In this document: positions 8,018-16,872 of the stretch, one piece after another
Position numbering within the stretch: the first letter of the stretch is position 1
How the letters are laid out: each line of letters begins with the position of its first letter
Assembly (NCBI RefSeq): GCF_002086795.1
Contig: NZ_MVIM01000009.1
Coordinates: 124,001-188,000 of the forward strand
Direction of reading: 5' to 3'
Length of the DNA: 64,000 bases
Source of the DNA: Mycolicibacterium tusciae
GTDB lineage: Bacteria > Actinomycetota > Actinomycetes > Mycobacteriales > Mycobacteriaceae
The notes under the pieces: model-generated
Told to the model about the DNA's origin: nothing
Databases searched by the model: none
The model's input: the letters and a program-made list of their open reading frames with translations, nothing else
Position numbers and translations under genes: made by a program

Positions 8018-11000
8018 ATGAGCGGTACAGCCGGCGAGCGCGATGGCGTGGCCACCGTTTTCAGCGCGGACAAGGAAGTCGGCTTCGACCTCGCCCAGGT
8101 GGACTGGGAGGGCACCCCACTCGGTTCGCCGCATCAGTGGCCGCAGAGCCTGCAGACGGCGGTCGGCATCCTGCTGTCCACTCGTTTCTCGATGTGGATG
8201 GCGTGGGGGCCGGATCTGACGTTCTTCTGCAATGCCGCGTATCGACGCGACACGCTGGGCCGGAAGTACCCGTGGGCGTTGGGACGGGCGGCGCGCGAGG
8301 TGTGGGCAGAGATCTGGGACGACATCGGACCGCGAATCGACAGGGTCTTGTCCACCGGAGAAGCCACCTGGGACTCGGAGCTGTTGCTCTTCCTGGAGCG
8401 CTCCGGATATCAGGAGGAGACCTATCACACGTTCTCCTACAGTCCGCTTCGCGACGACGACAATCAGATCGTCGGCATGCTGTGCGTGGTCAGCGAGGAC
8501 ACGCAACAGGTGATCGGCGAGCGGCGGATGGCGACGCTGCGCGACCTTGGCTCCGATCCAAGCGTCGTGCGCAGCGAGGAAGAGTCGCTCGCTTTCGCCG
8601 ATCGCCAGCTCGGACAAAATTTGCGCGACCTCCCGTTCACGCTGACGTACCTGCTCGATGACAGCGGTGACGCCCGGCTCACCGGCTCGAGCGGTATCGA
8701 CCCTGGGCATCCTGCGGCTCCTTCGCTGATACCCGCAGGCGAGAATCGGCCGTGGCCGGTAGCCGAGGCTGCCCATGGCGACACGCTATCGGTAGTTCTG
8801 GACGGGTTTTTGAATCTGCCGACGGGGGATTGGCGCGACCCGCCCACCGAGGCACTTTTGGTGCCGTTGCTGCTGCAGCAGGGCGGCACTCCTCGCGGAT
8901 TCCTGGTGGCTGCGCTGAACCGTTACCGCCCCTTGGACGATGCCTACCGCGACTTCGTGACGCTCGTTGCGGGGCACATCGCCTCCGGCATCGGCAGTGC
9001 GAGAAGCTTCCGGGACCAGCAACGCCGGGCGGAAGAGCTGGCCGAACTGGATCGTGCCAAGACGACGTTCTTCTCGAACATCAGCCACGAATTCCGCACA
9101 CCCCTGACGTTGATCCTCGACCCCGTCGACCAGCTGCGGGGTCGTCCCGAACTCGACGAGCCGACCCGCCAGGAGCTGGATACCGTGTGGCGCAACGGGT
9201 TACGTCTGACCAAGCTGGTCAATTCGTTGCTGGATTTCTCGCGTTTCGAGGCCGGCCGCACCCAGGCCCACTTCGTGCCGGTCGACATTGCGACCGTCAC
9301 CGCAGAGCTGGCGAGCGTGTTTCGGTCCGCCGTCGAACGGGCGGGGCTTGGTTTTGCCGTCGACTGCCCACCTCTTGACGATGTCGTCTACATCGATCGC
9401 GATATGTGGGAGAAGGTGATTCTCAACCTCCTCTCGAACGCGTTGAAGTTCACCTTCGAAGGCAGCATCGCCGTAGGCGTCCGCGGCGAGAACGGCGAAG
9501 CGGTGGTGACCGTGGCGGATACCGGCATCGGCGTAGCGGCCGCGGAGATACCCCGGCTGTTCGAGCGCTTCCACCGCATCGAAAATGTTCGCTCCCGATC
9601 CAACGAGGGCAGTGGTATCGGATTAGCCCTTGTCAAGGAGTTGGTCGAGCTCCACCGCGGCAGCATCGTGGCCGACAGCGCCGAAGGTGTGGGGACCACC
9701 TTCACCATTCGTATACCGTTCGGCACCGCGAATCTGCCCACCGCCCAGGTCGCGACGGCGGATGCCGGCCGGGCATCTTCGGCGACTGCCGACCCCTATG
9801 TGCAGGAGGCATTGCGCTGGATCCCCGCCGAGACTCGTCATAGGGCCGAGGAGTCCGGGAAACCCGGTGAGGACGCGTCGGGTACGGGCACTCGGAAGCC
9901 GATCCGCGCGCTGATCGCGGACGACAACGCCGATATGCGCGACTATCTTGTGCGCCTGCTCAGTAACGACGGCTACGAGGTCGACGCGGTCACCGACGGC
10001 CTGCAGGCCCTCGACGCAGCTCGTACCACCCTGCCGGACATCGTCGTGAGCGACGTGATGATGCCCCAGCTCGACGGGCTGGGGCTGGTGGCGGCTCTGC
10101 GTTCGGATCCACGGACCGTGGCGATACCGGTGCTGCTGTTGTCCGCACGCGCCGGGCAGGAGGCGTCGATCGGTGGTCTGCAGGCCGGCGCCGACGACTA
10201 CCTCACCAAACCGTTTGCGGCCGCGGAACTGCTTGCACGGGTGCGTGCCAACGTCGGGCTGGCGCGGATGCGCAGTCAGCACGCCCGCTGGCGCACCGCG
10301 CTCGTCGACTCGCTGCAAGAAGCGTTCTTCGTCTGCGACGAACACGGGGCCGTCATCGAGATCAACGCGGCGTTCACCGACATCCTCGGCTTCGGCGTCG
10401 ACGGCCTGCCATACGAACCCGCCCACCCGTGGTGGCCGTCGCCCGACACGGATCCCGACGCCCACAGGGAGATGGCGGAGGCGTTCGAAGCCCTCCGGGA
10501 CGAAACGCAGGGCACGCTGACGGCCCCCGCCTCCCATCGCGACGGACACCGAGTATGGGTGTCCGCCGCCTTCAGCCACGTCGACGATCCCGACACCGGG
10601 CGTCGCGTCATGGTCGGCACTTTCCGCGACGTCACCGCCGAGCACTACACCGCGCAACGAGAATCTGCGCTGGCTGCGCTCAATCAGCAGCTCACACAAG
10701 CCGATTCGCTTGGCGACGCCGTACGCGCCGCGGCCCAGGAGTTTTGCGGCATTTGGTCGGCGCGCCGTGTGCTGGCAGTCACGTTCCCGGTCGACGAGAC
10801 AGAGGCCGACCCATCGGGGGTCGTAGGCGTAGGCGAGCCCGCGACGTTCGAGCAGTTGGAGCCGCGCGTCCGCGACGTCATCCATGCGTTGCGGGGCGGT
10901 GACCTACTCGATTCGTCCGCAACGGAACTCGACATCGCCGGCATCGCGCTGCAGCATCCGGGTGGTGTCCTCGTGATGGTGGTCGAACTCCACGAGCGCC

Positions 11001-12166
11001 GGCCGTTCACATCGGAGGACCACACGCTGTTGACCGTCCTGGCCGGGCGCCTCGGACAGGGCCTGCAGCGGGTACACCAACTCGACCAGCAGCGCGAGAC
11101 CGCATTGGCGTTGCAGCACGCGATCCTCGGTCCCGATGTGTCCGGTGGATTCGCGGTGCGATACCAGCCCGCCACCCGGCCCCTGCATGTCGGCGGGGAC
11201 TGGTACGACGTCGTCGATCTGGACGACGGCCGTGTCGCCCTGATCGTCGGCGACTGCGTCGGGCACGGGCTGGCGGCCGCCACGGTAATGGGTCAGCTCC
11301 GAAGCGCATGTCGCGCACTGCTACTCGTACAATCCAGCCCGTCCGAAGCGCTGATGGCTCTCGACCGGTTCGCCGCCCGTCTGGAAGGTGCGCGGTGTAC
11401 GACGGCGTTCTGCGCGGTGCTGGATCCGGACACCGGAGAAGTCGTGTATTCCAGTGCCGGTCACCCACCGCCGATTCTCGTCATGGCCGATCGCAGCACG
11501 CAGTTGCTCGACGGCGCCGCGGCGACTCCGCTCGGATTGCGGTACGACCACTCACGACCCGAGGCTCGCGCGACCATGCCCGCCCGCTCGACGCTGTTGT
11601 TGTACACCGACGGTTTGATCGAGCGCCGTCGTGAATCACTGGACTTGGGGATTCGCCGTGCCACCGATCTCGTCAAAGACAATCGGGACACCGCGCTCGA
11701 GGGCCTCGCCGATGAGATCATGTCGCGCCTGGCGCCCGGCGACGGCTACCAGGACGATGTCGCCGTTCTGCTGTACCGGCAGCCCGCGTCACTCGAAATC
11801 GACATCGCCCCGGAGGTGGGCGAGCTTGCATCGACTCGCGCTACGCTGCGCAGCTGGCTGATCCGTGCCGGCGTGGATGCCGAGCAGACGTTGGACGTGC
11901 TCATCGCGGTGGGCGAAGCGGTTGCCAATTCGATCGAGCACGGACACCGGGAGCAGCGCGATGGCACGGTCCGTCTGCGCGCGACGGCTTTGGCGGACCG
12001 ATTGCACCTGACAGTGGTCGATACCGGGTCGTGGCGACCACCACAGGCCGACCCGAATTCATTCCGGGGTCGGGGCATCATGCTGATGCGCGCATTGATG
12101 CAGGATGTGACCATTGAGCCCAGTGACGCCGGCACGACGGTTCGCATGCACACGGGGATCGCCTGA
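8018..12166 (+). CDS. Hybrid histidine kinase / receiver / SpoIIE-type phosphatase / anti-sigma kinase
   Basis: 1382 residues combining two signalling chemistries. In order (approximate): PAS-like sensor 50-165; GAF-like 170-340; HisKA 347-415 with His357 in SHEFRTP; HATPase 455-570 (NLLSNALKF, DTGIGV, GSGIGLAL); receiver 628-745 with phospho-acceptor Asp679 in SDVMMP and Lys in TKPF; PAS 757-880; GAF-like 890-1025; PPM/SpoIIE phosphatase 1030-1240 (GGDWYD, VGDCVGHG, LYTDGLIE, DDVAVL); RsbW-type anti-sigma HATPase 1255-1382 (GEAVANSIEHGH, GRGIMLM). Rv1364c of M. tuberculosis has PAS-SpoIIE-RsbW-STAS; this protein adds a full hybrid kinase in front, while the STAS parts are separate genes on both sides. 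ATG 8006 is a possible earlier start overlapping the STAS gene. Confidence 0.92.
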   Translation: MSGTAGERDGVATVFSADKEVGFDLAQVDWEGTPLGSPHQWPQSLQTAVGILLSTRFSMWMAWGPDLTFFCNAAYRRDTLGRKYPWALGRAAREVWAEIWDDIGPRIDRVLSTGEATWDSELLLFLERSGYQEETYHTFSYSPLRDDDNQIVGMLCVVSEDTQQVIGERRMATLRDLGSDPSVVRSEEESLAFADRQLGQNLRDLPFTLTYLLDDSGDARLTGSSGIDPGHPAAPSLIPAGENRPWPVAEAAHGDTLSVVLDGFLNLPTGDWRDPPTEALLVPLLLQQGGTPRGFLVAALNRYRPLDDAYRDFVTLVAGHIASGIGSARSFRDQQRRAEELAELDRAKTTFFSNISHEFRTPLTLILDPVDQLRGRPELDEPTRQELDTVWRNGLRLTKLVNSLLDFSRFEAGRTQAHFVPVDIATVTAELASVFRSAVERAGLGFAVDCPPLDDVVYIDRDMWEKVILNLLSNALKFTFEGSIAVGVRGENGEAVVTVADTGIGVAAAEIPRLFERFHRIENVRSRSNEGSGIGLALVKELVELHRGSIVADSAEGVGTTFTIRIPFGTANLPTAQVATADAGRASSATADPYVQEALRWIPAETRHRAEESGKPGEDASGTGTRKPIRALIADDNADMRDYLVRLLSNDGYEVDAVTDGLQALDAARTTLPDIVVSDVMMPQLDGLGLVAALRSDPRTVAIPVLLLSARAGQEASIGGLQAGADDYLTKPFAAAELLARVRANVGLARMRSQHARWRTALVDSLQEAFFVCDEHGAVIEINAAFTDILGFGVDGLPYEPAHPWWPSPDTDPDAHREMAEAFEALRDETQGTLTAPASHRDGHRVWVSAAFSHVDDPDTGRRVMVGTFRDVTAEHYTAQRESALAALNQQLTQADSLGDAVRAAAQEFCGIWSARRVLAVTFPVDETEADPSGVVGVGEPATFEQLEPRVRDVIHALRGGDLLDSSATELDIAGIALQHPGGVLVMVVELHERRPFTSEDHTLLTVLAGRLGQGLQRVHQLDQQRETALALQHAILGPDVSGGFAVRYQPATRPLHVGGDWYDVVDLDDGRVALIVGDCVGHGLAAATVMGQLRSACRALLLVQSSPSEALMALDRFAARLEGARCTTAFCAVLDPDTGEVVYSSAGHPPPILVMADRSTQLLDGAAATPLGLRYDHSRPEARATMPARSTLLLYTDGLIERRRESLDLGIRRATDLVKDNRDTALEGLADEIMSRLAPGDGYQDDVAVLLYRQPASLEIDIAPEVGELASTRATLRSWLIRAGVDAEQTLDVLIAVGEAVANSIEHGHREQRDGTVRLRATALADRLHLTVVDTGSWRPPQADPNSFRGRGIMLMRALMQDVTIEPSDAGTTVRMHTGIA

Positions 12167-12471
12167 TGGCCACTCCACTTTCTGTCCGTACCAGTCTTGA
12201 CGACGGCACCGCGGTGCTGAGTGTGGCCGGCGAAATCGATATGAGCAATGTCGGCGTGTTCACGACCGCGATCGCCGACGCGATGGTCCCGGCTTCGCAC
12301 GACGGCGGTGTCTTGACGATCGACCTGACCCGCGTCGAGTACTTGGACAGCGCCGCCATTGGCGCGTTGTTCGAACAGGCCGATCGCATCCGCCTGATCG
12401 TCAACCCGATGCTGATGCCGGTCCTCAGGGTCAGTGGTCTCACCAACGTGACTGCGGTGGTAGCTCGATAG
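12166..12471 (+). CDS. STAS-domain anti-sigma-factor antagonist
   Basis: 101 residues, RsbV/SpoIIAA-like, with the conserved LTRVEYLDSAAIGALF segment and Ser62 as the expected phosphorylation site. Its ATG overlaps the TGA of the multidomain protein by one base, indicating translational coupling and a one-to-one functional link to the RsbW-like domain at the end of that protein. Followed by a strong hairpin terminator at 12501-12528, so it is the last gene of this block. Confidence 0.93.
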   Translation: MATPLSVRTSLDDGTAVLSVAGEIDMSNVGVFTTAIADAMVPASHDGGVLTIDLTRVEYLDSAAIGALFEQADRIRLIVNPMLMPVLRVSGLTNVTAVVAR

Positions 12472-12500
12472 CAGCACTGCGTCGGTGATCAACGACCGAA

Positions 12501-12528
12501 GAGGGGCCGCAGAGGTCTGCGGCCCCTC
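12501..12528. terminator. Strong hairpin terminator, convergent
   Basis: Perfect 13-base arms (12501-12513 and 12516-12528, GAGGGGCCGCAGA and its complement) with almost no loop. It lies between the rightward STAS gene and the leftward membrane-protein gene and may serve both. Confidence 0.75.
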
Positions 12529-12542
12529 CCGGTTACCCCCAC

Positions 12543-12809
12543 CTATTCAGGGTTCTTGGCGTACCGCAGCAGGAAGGCTGCCGAGACGAATGCCGTGCCG
12601 AGGGCGAACACACTCCACAGCACCAGCGGGAAGACCAGCGAGATGGGGGACCAGCCGACGCTGGAGAAGGTCGCAGCGGTGTAGACCAACCAGAACACCC
12701 GATAGATGGACCACAGCGCGGCGATGCCGGCGCTGATACCGATGACGAGGCTGTACGTGCGGTCGACCTGGCTGATCTGTTCCTGGACGCGGGCGGGCAC
12801 GATGTTCAT
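12543..12809 (-). CDS. Small membrane protein of unknown function
   Basis: 88 residues with two hydrophobic helices (about 20-45 and 55-78) joined by a short polar loop, and a charged C-terminus (RYAKNPE). I do not recognise the family. The start at 12809 has a good ribosome site, AAAAGGAAA, 5 bases upstream. It stands alone on the minus strand, with a convergent terminator downstream and about 270 bases of non-coding sequence upstream. Confidence 0.75.
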   Translation of the reverse strand: MNIVPARVQEQISQVDRTYSLVIGISAGIAALWSIYRVFWLVYTAATFSSVGWSPISLVFPLVLWSVFALGTAFVSAAFLLRYAKNPE

Positions 12810-12964
12810 TGCGGTTTCCTTTTAGGTCATGCGGCGCCGGTTGGCGTCGTCAGTGCGGCAAGTACACCGAGCGGGTACGGCTACCGATCCCAAGAAGTGC
12901 GGTCCGCCCGGGGCTGCGCCTGTGGAGTTGCTGTGAAAACCCTGTCAGACCTGCGGCTCAGCAA

Positions 12965-12994
12965 TTGACAGGCGACAGTTTGACTGGCTACATA
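12965..12994 (+). promoter_or_regulatory. Candidate promoter for the MmpL gene
   Basis: Exact -35 TTGACA (12965-12970), 18-base spacer, -10 TACATA (12989-12994). The predicted transcript start is about 80 bases before ATG 13082. The rest of the 272-base gap shows nothing else I can name. Confidence 0.4.
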
Positions 12995-13081
12995 TATGCG
13001 CAGTCATGTTTCAAGCGAAACGGAACGTGTAACGCGCGCGGCTTCTTGTAGGCCGGGGTCGAGGGGCCGGTAGTCCGACTG

Positions 13082-15937
13082 ATGAGTTCTGTGTCCACGG
13101 AGCGATCGAAGATCGCGCACGCCATTCGCGTGCTCGCCGTGCCGATTGTGCTGGGCTGGATGGTCCTGACGGTCGTCACCAACGTCTTCGTGCCTTCGCT
13201 GGAGAAGGTAGGCGAGGCCCAAGCCGTGTCGATGAACGCACACGACGCGCCGGCCTTCATCGCGATGCAGCGCATCGGTGCAAACTTCCAGGAGTTCGAC
13301 TCAGACAGCAATGCGATGGTCATCCTCGAAGGTGACAAGCCGCTGGGTGACGAGGCGCATCACTATTACGACGGGTTGATCAAGGCTTTCCGGGCCGACT
13401 CAGAACATGTAGAGCACGTCGCGGACTTCTGGAGCGATCCGCTGACGGCCGCGGGTGCACAGAGCAGCGACGGTAAGTCGGCCTACGTTCAGCTCTATCT
13501 GCGCGGAAACATGGGCGAGACGCGGGCCAACGAGTCCATCGCCGCCGTGCGCGAGACCATCGAGCTGACGCCCAGTCCGCCAGGTGTGAAGTCCTACGTC
13601 ACCGGCGGGGCGGCGATGAATGCCGACCAGCGCGTCGCCGGGGACAAGGGTGCCGCCAAGGCCACGCTCGTGACCCTCGTCGTCATCTTCGTCATGCTGC
13701 TGGTCGTCTACCGCTCGATCGCCACCACGATCCTGATCCTGCTGATGGTGTTCATCGAACTCGGCGCCTCCCGCGGCATCGTCGCGTTTCTCGGAAACGC
13801 GGGCGTCATGGGGTTGTCGACCTTCGCGACAAGCCTGCTGACGCTCATCGTGATTGCCGCAGGCACCGACTACGCGATCTTCCTCATTGGCCGGTACCAA
13901 GAAGCGCGCGGCGACGGCGAAGACCGGGAAACCGCGTACTACACGATGTTTCGCGGGACCGCGCACGTGGTGCTCGGCTCGGGCCTCACCATCGCCGGCG
14001 CACTCCTCTGTCTCAAATTCACCCGTCTGCCGTGGTTCCAGACCATGGCGGTGCCCTGTGCGGTCGGCATCCTCGTCGCCGTTCTCGCCGCGCTGACACT
14101 GGGCCCTGCGGTGATCGTGATCGGCGGCCGTTTCGGGCTCTTCGAGCCCAAACGCGCAATCAACTCGCGCGGGTGGCGCCGAATCGGTGTGGTCGTCGTC
14201 CGGTGGCCCGGCCCGATTCTGGTGGCGACGTGTGCGCTTGCGCTGATCGGTCTGCTCGCCCTGCCGGGCTACAAGACCGACTACGACGGACGCCACTTCA
14301 TGCCCGAGGACACGCCGGCCAACATCGGATATGCGGTCGCTGACCGGCATTTCGACAGCGCCAGGATGAACCCCGAGCTGATGATGGTGGAAAGCGATCA
14401 CGACCTGCGGAACTCGGCGGACTTCCTGGTGATCGACAAGATCGCCAAGGCGCTCTTCCGGGTGCCGGGAATCGCGCGGGTGCAGACCATCACCCGTCCC
14501 GACGGAAAACCGATAGAGCACACCACGATCCCGTTCCTGCTCGGCATGCAGGGCACGACAAACCAGCTGAACCAGAAGTACAACCAGGACCGTATGGCCG
14601 ACATGCTGGTTCAGGCCGATGAGATGCAGACGACCATCGACACGCTCACAAAGATGTCGGCACTCACCGAGCAAATGGCCGCCGTCACCCACAGCATGGT
14701 CGCCAAGACCAGGGACATGACCGTCGACATTGCCGAATTGCGGGACAACATCGCCAATTTCGACGATTTCTTCCGGCCGATGCGAAACTACCTGTACTGG
14801 GAACCGCACTGCTACAACATCCCGGTCTGCTGGTCGATCCGGTCCGTGTTCGACACCCTCGACGGCGTCGACATCATGACGGCCGACATCCAGCAGCTGT
14901 TGCCCGATTTAGAACATCTCGACACGCTGATGCCGCAGCTGGTCGCGCTGATGCCCGCGCAGATTCAGACGATGAAGACGATGAAGGCGATGATGCTCAC
15001 CATGTATGCCACCCAGAAGGGCATGCAGGATCAGATGGCTGCGCAGCAAGAGAATTCGTCTGCGATGGGCGACGCATTCGACGACTCCATGAACGACGAC
15101 TCGTTCTACCTTCCGCCGGAGGTGTTCGAGAACGAGGACTTCAAACGCGGCATCAAGAACTTCATCTCACCTGACGGCAAGTCGGTGCGCTTCATCATCG
15201 AGCACGACGGCGATCCGGCCACCCCCGAGGGCATTGAGCGCATCGATGCGCTCAAGCAGGCGGCCAAGGAAGCCATCAAGGGCACACCGCTGGAAGGCTC
15301 GACGATCTTCCTCGGCGGCACCGCGGCGACCTACAAGGACATGCGGGACGGGTCCAACTACGATCTGCTGATCGCCGGGCTGTCGGCTGCGGCACTAATT
15401 TTCATCATCATGCTGCTCATCACTCGCAGCGTGGTGGCGTCTGCGGTGATCGTGGGCACCGTTCTGCTCTCGCTGGGAACGTCTTTCGGGCTTTCGGTGC
15501 TCGTCTGGCAGTACCTGCTCGGCATCCGATTGCACTGGATCGTTCTGGTGATGTCTGTAATCCTCTTGCTCGCAGTCGGTTCCGACTACAACCTGTTGCT
15601 CGTCTCCCGGTTCAAGGAAGAACTGCACCACGGACTGAAGACGGCGATCATCCGGGCCATGGCCGGATCGGGTTCGGTGGTGACGTCGGCCGGGCTGGTG
15701 TTCGCCGCGACGATGGCGTCGTTCGTGTTCGGCGACCTACTGTCCATCGCGCAGGTCGGCAGCACCATTGCGCTGGGTCTGCTTTTCGACACGCTGATCG
15801 TGCGGTCTTTCATGACACCGTCGATAGCGGCGCTGATGGGGCGGTGGTTCTGGTGGCCCCAGGTTCCGCAGACGCCCGCGTCGAAGCGCCGGATGCAGAA
15901 GGTCTTCGGCGACCGCGACGCCGCCGTGCGGTCCTGA
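13082..15937 (+). CDS. MmpL-family RND transporter (MmpL4/5 type)
   Basis: 951 residues with the 12-helix MmpL layout: TM1, a periplasmic domain with GANFQEFDSDSNAMVILEG, TM2-6, a cytoplasmic linker, TM7, a long second periplasmic domain with an extended helical hairpin (about 520-650, rich in Met/Gln/Leu, as in MmpL4/5 coiled coils), and TM8-12. The proton-relay Asp-Tyr pairs are present in TM4 (AAGTDYAIFL) and TM10 (AVGSDYNLLL). Such proteins export lipids or siderophores. MmpL4/5 normally pair with a small MmpS subunit, but no mmpS gene is adjacent. Substrate unknown. Confidence 0.95.
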   Translation: MSSVSTERSKIAHAIRVLAVPIVLGWMVLTVVTNVFVPSLEKVGEAQAVSMNAHDAPAFIAMQRIGANFQEFDSDSNAMVILEGDKPLGDEAHHYYDGLIKAFRADSEHVEHVADFWSDPLTAAGAQSSDGKSAYVQLYLRGNMGETRANESIAAVRETIELTPSPPGVKSYVTGGAAMNADQRVAGDKGAAKATLVTLVVIFVMLLVVYRSIATTILILLMVFIELGASRGIVAFLGNAGVMGLSTFATSLLTLIVIAAGTDYAIFLIGRYQEARGDGEDRETAYYTMFRGTAHVVLGSGLTIAGALLCLKFTRLPWFQTMAVPCAVGILVAVLAALTLGPAVIVIGGRFGLFEPKRAINSRGWRRIGVVVVRWPGPILVATCALALIGLLALPGYKTDYDGRHFMPEDTPANIGYAVADRHFDSARMNPELMMVESDHDLRNSADFLVIDKIAKALFRVPGIARVQTITRPDGKPIEHTTIPFLLGMQGTTNQLNQKYNQDRMADMLVQADEMQTTIDTLTKMSALTEQMAAVTHSMVAKTRDMTVDIAELRDNIANFDDFFRPMRNYLYWEPHCYNIPVCWSIRSVFDTLDGVDIMTADIQQLLPDLEHLDTLMPQLVALMPAQIQTMKTMKAMMLTMYATQKGMQDQMAAQQENSSAMGDAFDDSMNDDSFYLPPEVFENEDFKRGIKNFISPDGKSVRFIIEHDGDPATPEGIERIDALKQAAKEAIKGTPLEGSTIFLGGTAATYKDMRDGSNYDLLIAGLSAAALIFIIMLLITRSVVASAVIVGTVLLSLGTSFGLSVLVWQYLLGIRLHWIVLVMSVILLLAVGSDYNLLLVSRFKEELHHGLKTAIIRAMAGSGSVVTSAGLVFAATMASFVFGDLLSIAQVGSTIALGLLFDTLIVRSFMTPSIAALMGRWFWWPQVPQTPASKRRMQKVFGDRDAAVRS

Positions 15938-15946
15938 CCGGCGCTC

Positions 15947-16819
15947 CTACCGCGCGGCGTGCCGGCCGAGGAACTCCACGACGGCATCCGCGAAAAGGTC
16001 GTTGCGATCGCCCGCGACCATATGGCCGGCGCCGCCGACGTCGACGAAATCGACCTCGGGAAACCTGGCGATGAACGCGTCGGCCCGTTCCCGGGTGACG
16101 AGGTCGCTCATCTGCCCTCGCACCAGCAGCATGGGCACACCCGCGTCGACAATCGTTTGGACAGCGGCGTGCATCCGGTCGACCTCGGTCACCTCGGTGG
16201 GCGGCAGCGCCGAGGTGCCGTCGATGAATTTCGGATCCCAGTGCCAGTACCAACGGCCGTCGCGGTGGCGCAGGTTCGCCCGCAGCCCGTCCAGGTCTGT
16301 CGGCCGCGGACGATGCGGGTTGTACTCCTGGATCATGTCGGCGACTTCGTCCAGCGAATCGAATCCAGACTGCATCCGATCGAACATGAAGTTGTGGATC
16401 CGCGATGCGCCTGACTGGTCCATATCGGGCACGATGTCGACGAGCACGACCGCGCGTGCCGTCCCCGGCGCGAGTTCACCCTCGAGAAGCATCGACGTGA
16501 AGCCCCCGAGCGACGCGCCCACCAACACCGGCTTCGGCGGAAGATCGCGCAGCACTTCGAGCACGTCGCGCGCGAAGGAGGCGACGCGGTAGTCCCCGTC
16601 GCTGGACCAGTCGGACTCGCCATGGCCGCGGAAGTCGAGGGTCACCGCCTGCCATCCACGCTCGGCTACGGCGCCTGCGGCGCGGCCCCAGGACCGGCGG
16701 GTCTGCCCGCCACCGTGCAGGAACACCACCGCTGGGGCAAGGGGATCGCCGATGCGATCGCCGACGATGCGAACGCCGCCGTCGCCGGCCGTGGTGAACG
16801 CCTCGGGTGCCGAAGTCAC
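15947..16819 (-). CDS. Alpha/beta-hydrolase
   Basis: 290 residues, typical single-domain alpha/beta-hydrolase: oxyanion region FLHGGGQTRRSWG, nucleophile elbow GASLGG, acidic residue near VRGQMSDLV and histidine in GGAGHMVAGD. The triad is complete. Related mycobacterial proteins are annotated as epoxide hydrolases or haloperoxidase-like esterases without proof. It begins with GTG 16819, convergent with the MmpL gene (9-base gap), and lies 53 bases downstream of the secreted-protein gene on the same strand. Confidence 0.88.
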   Translation of the reverse strand: MTSAPEAFTTAGDGGVRIVGDRIGDPLAPAVVFLHGGGQTRRSWGRAAGAVAERGWQAVTLDFRGHGESDWSSDGDYRVASFARDVLEVLRDLPPKPVLVGASLGGFTSMLLEGELAPGTARAVVLVDIVPDMDQSGASRIHNFMFDRMQSGFDSLDEVADMIQEYNPHRPRPTDLDGLRANLRHRDGRWYWHWDPKFIDGTSALPPTEVTEVDRMHAAVQTIVDAGVPMLLVRGQMSDLVTRERADAFIARFPEVDFVDVGGAGHMVAGDRNDLFADAVVEFLGRHAAR

Positions 16820-16872
16820 CCTGTTTTCCTAACGTGGATCAGCCCGATCCGCGTCGACATCGGCGAAACCCG

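Noticed and set aside
9623..10885. 420-residue minus-strand frame over the multidomain kinase
   Set aside because: Antisense shadow; the plus-strand frame carries all known motifs.
12809..13051. 80-residue frame in the gap before MmpL
   Set aside because: Cys/Arg-rich, no ribosome site, overlaps the likely promoter.
13400..14809. 469-residue minus-strand frame over the MmpL gene
   Set aside because: Antisense shadow rich in His/Arg/Asp with no fold recognised.
16836..16850. Short palindrome GGATC-AGCCC-GATCC before the hydrolase
   Set aside because: Only 5-base arms and no supporting context; expected by chance at this length.
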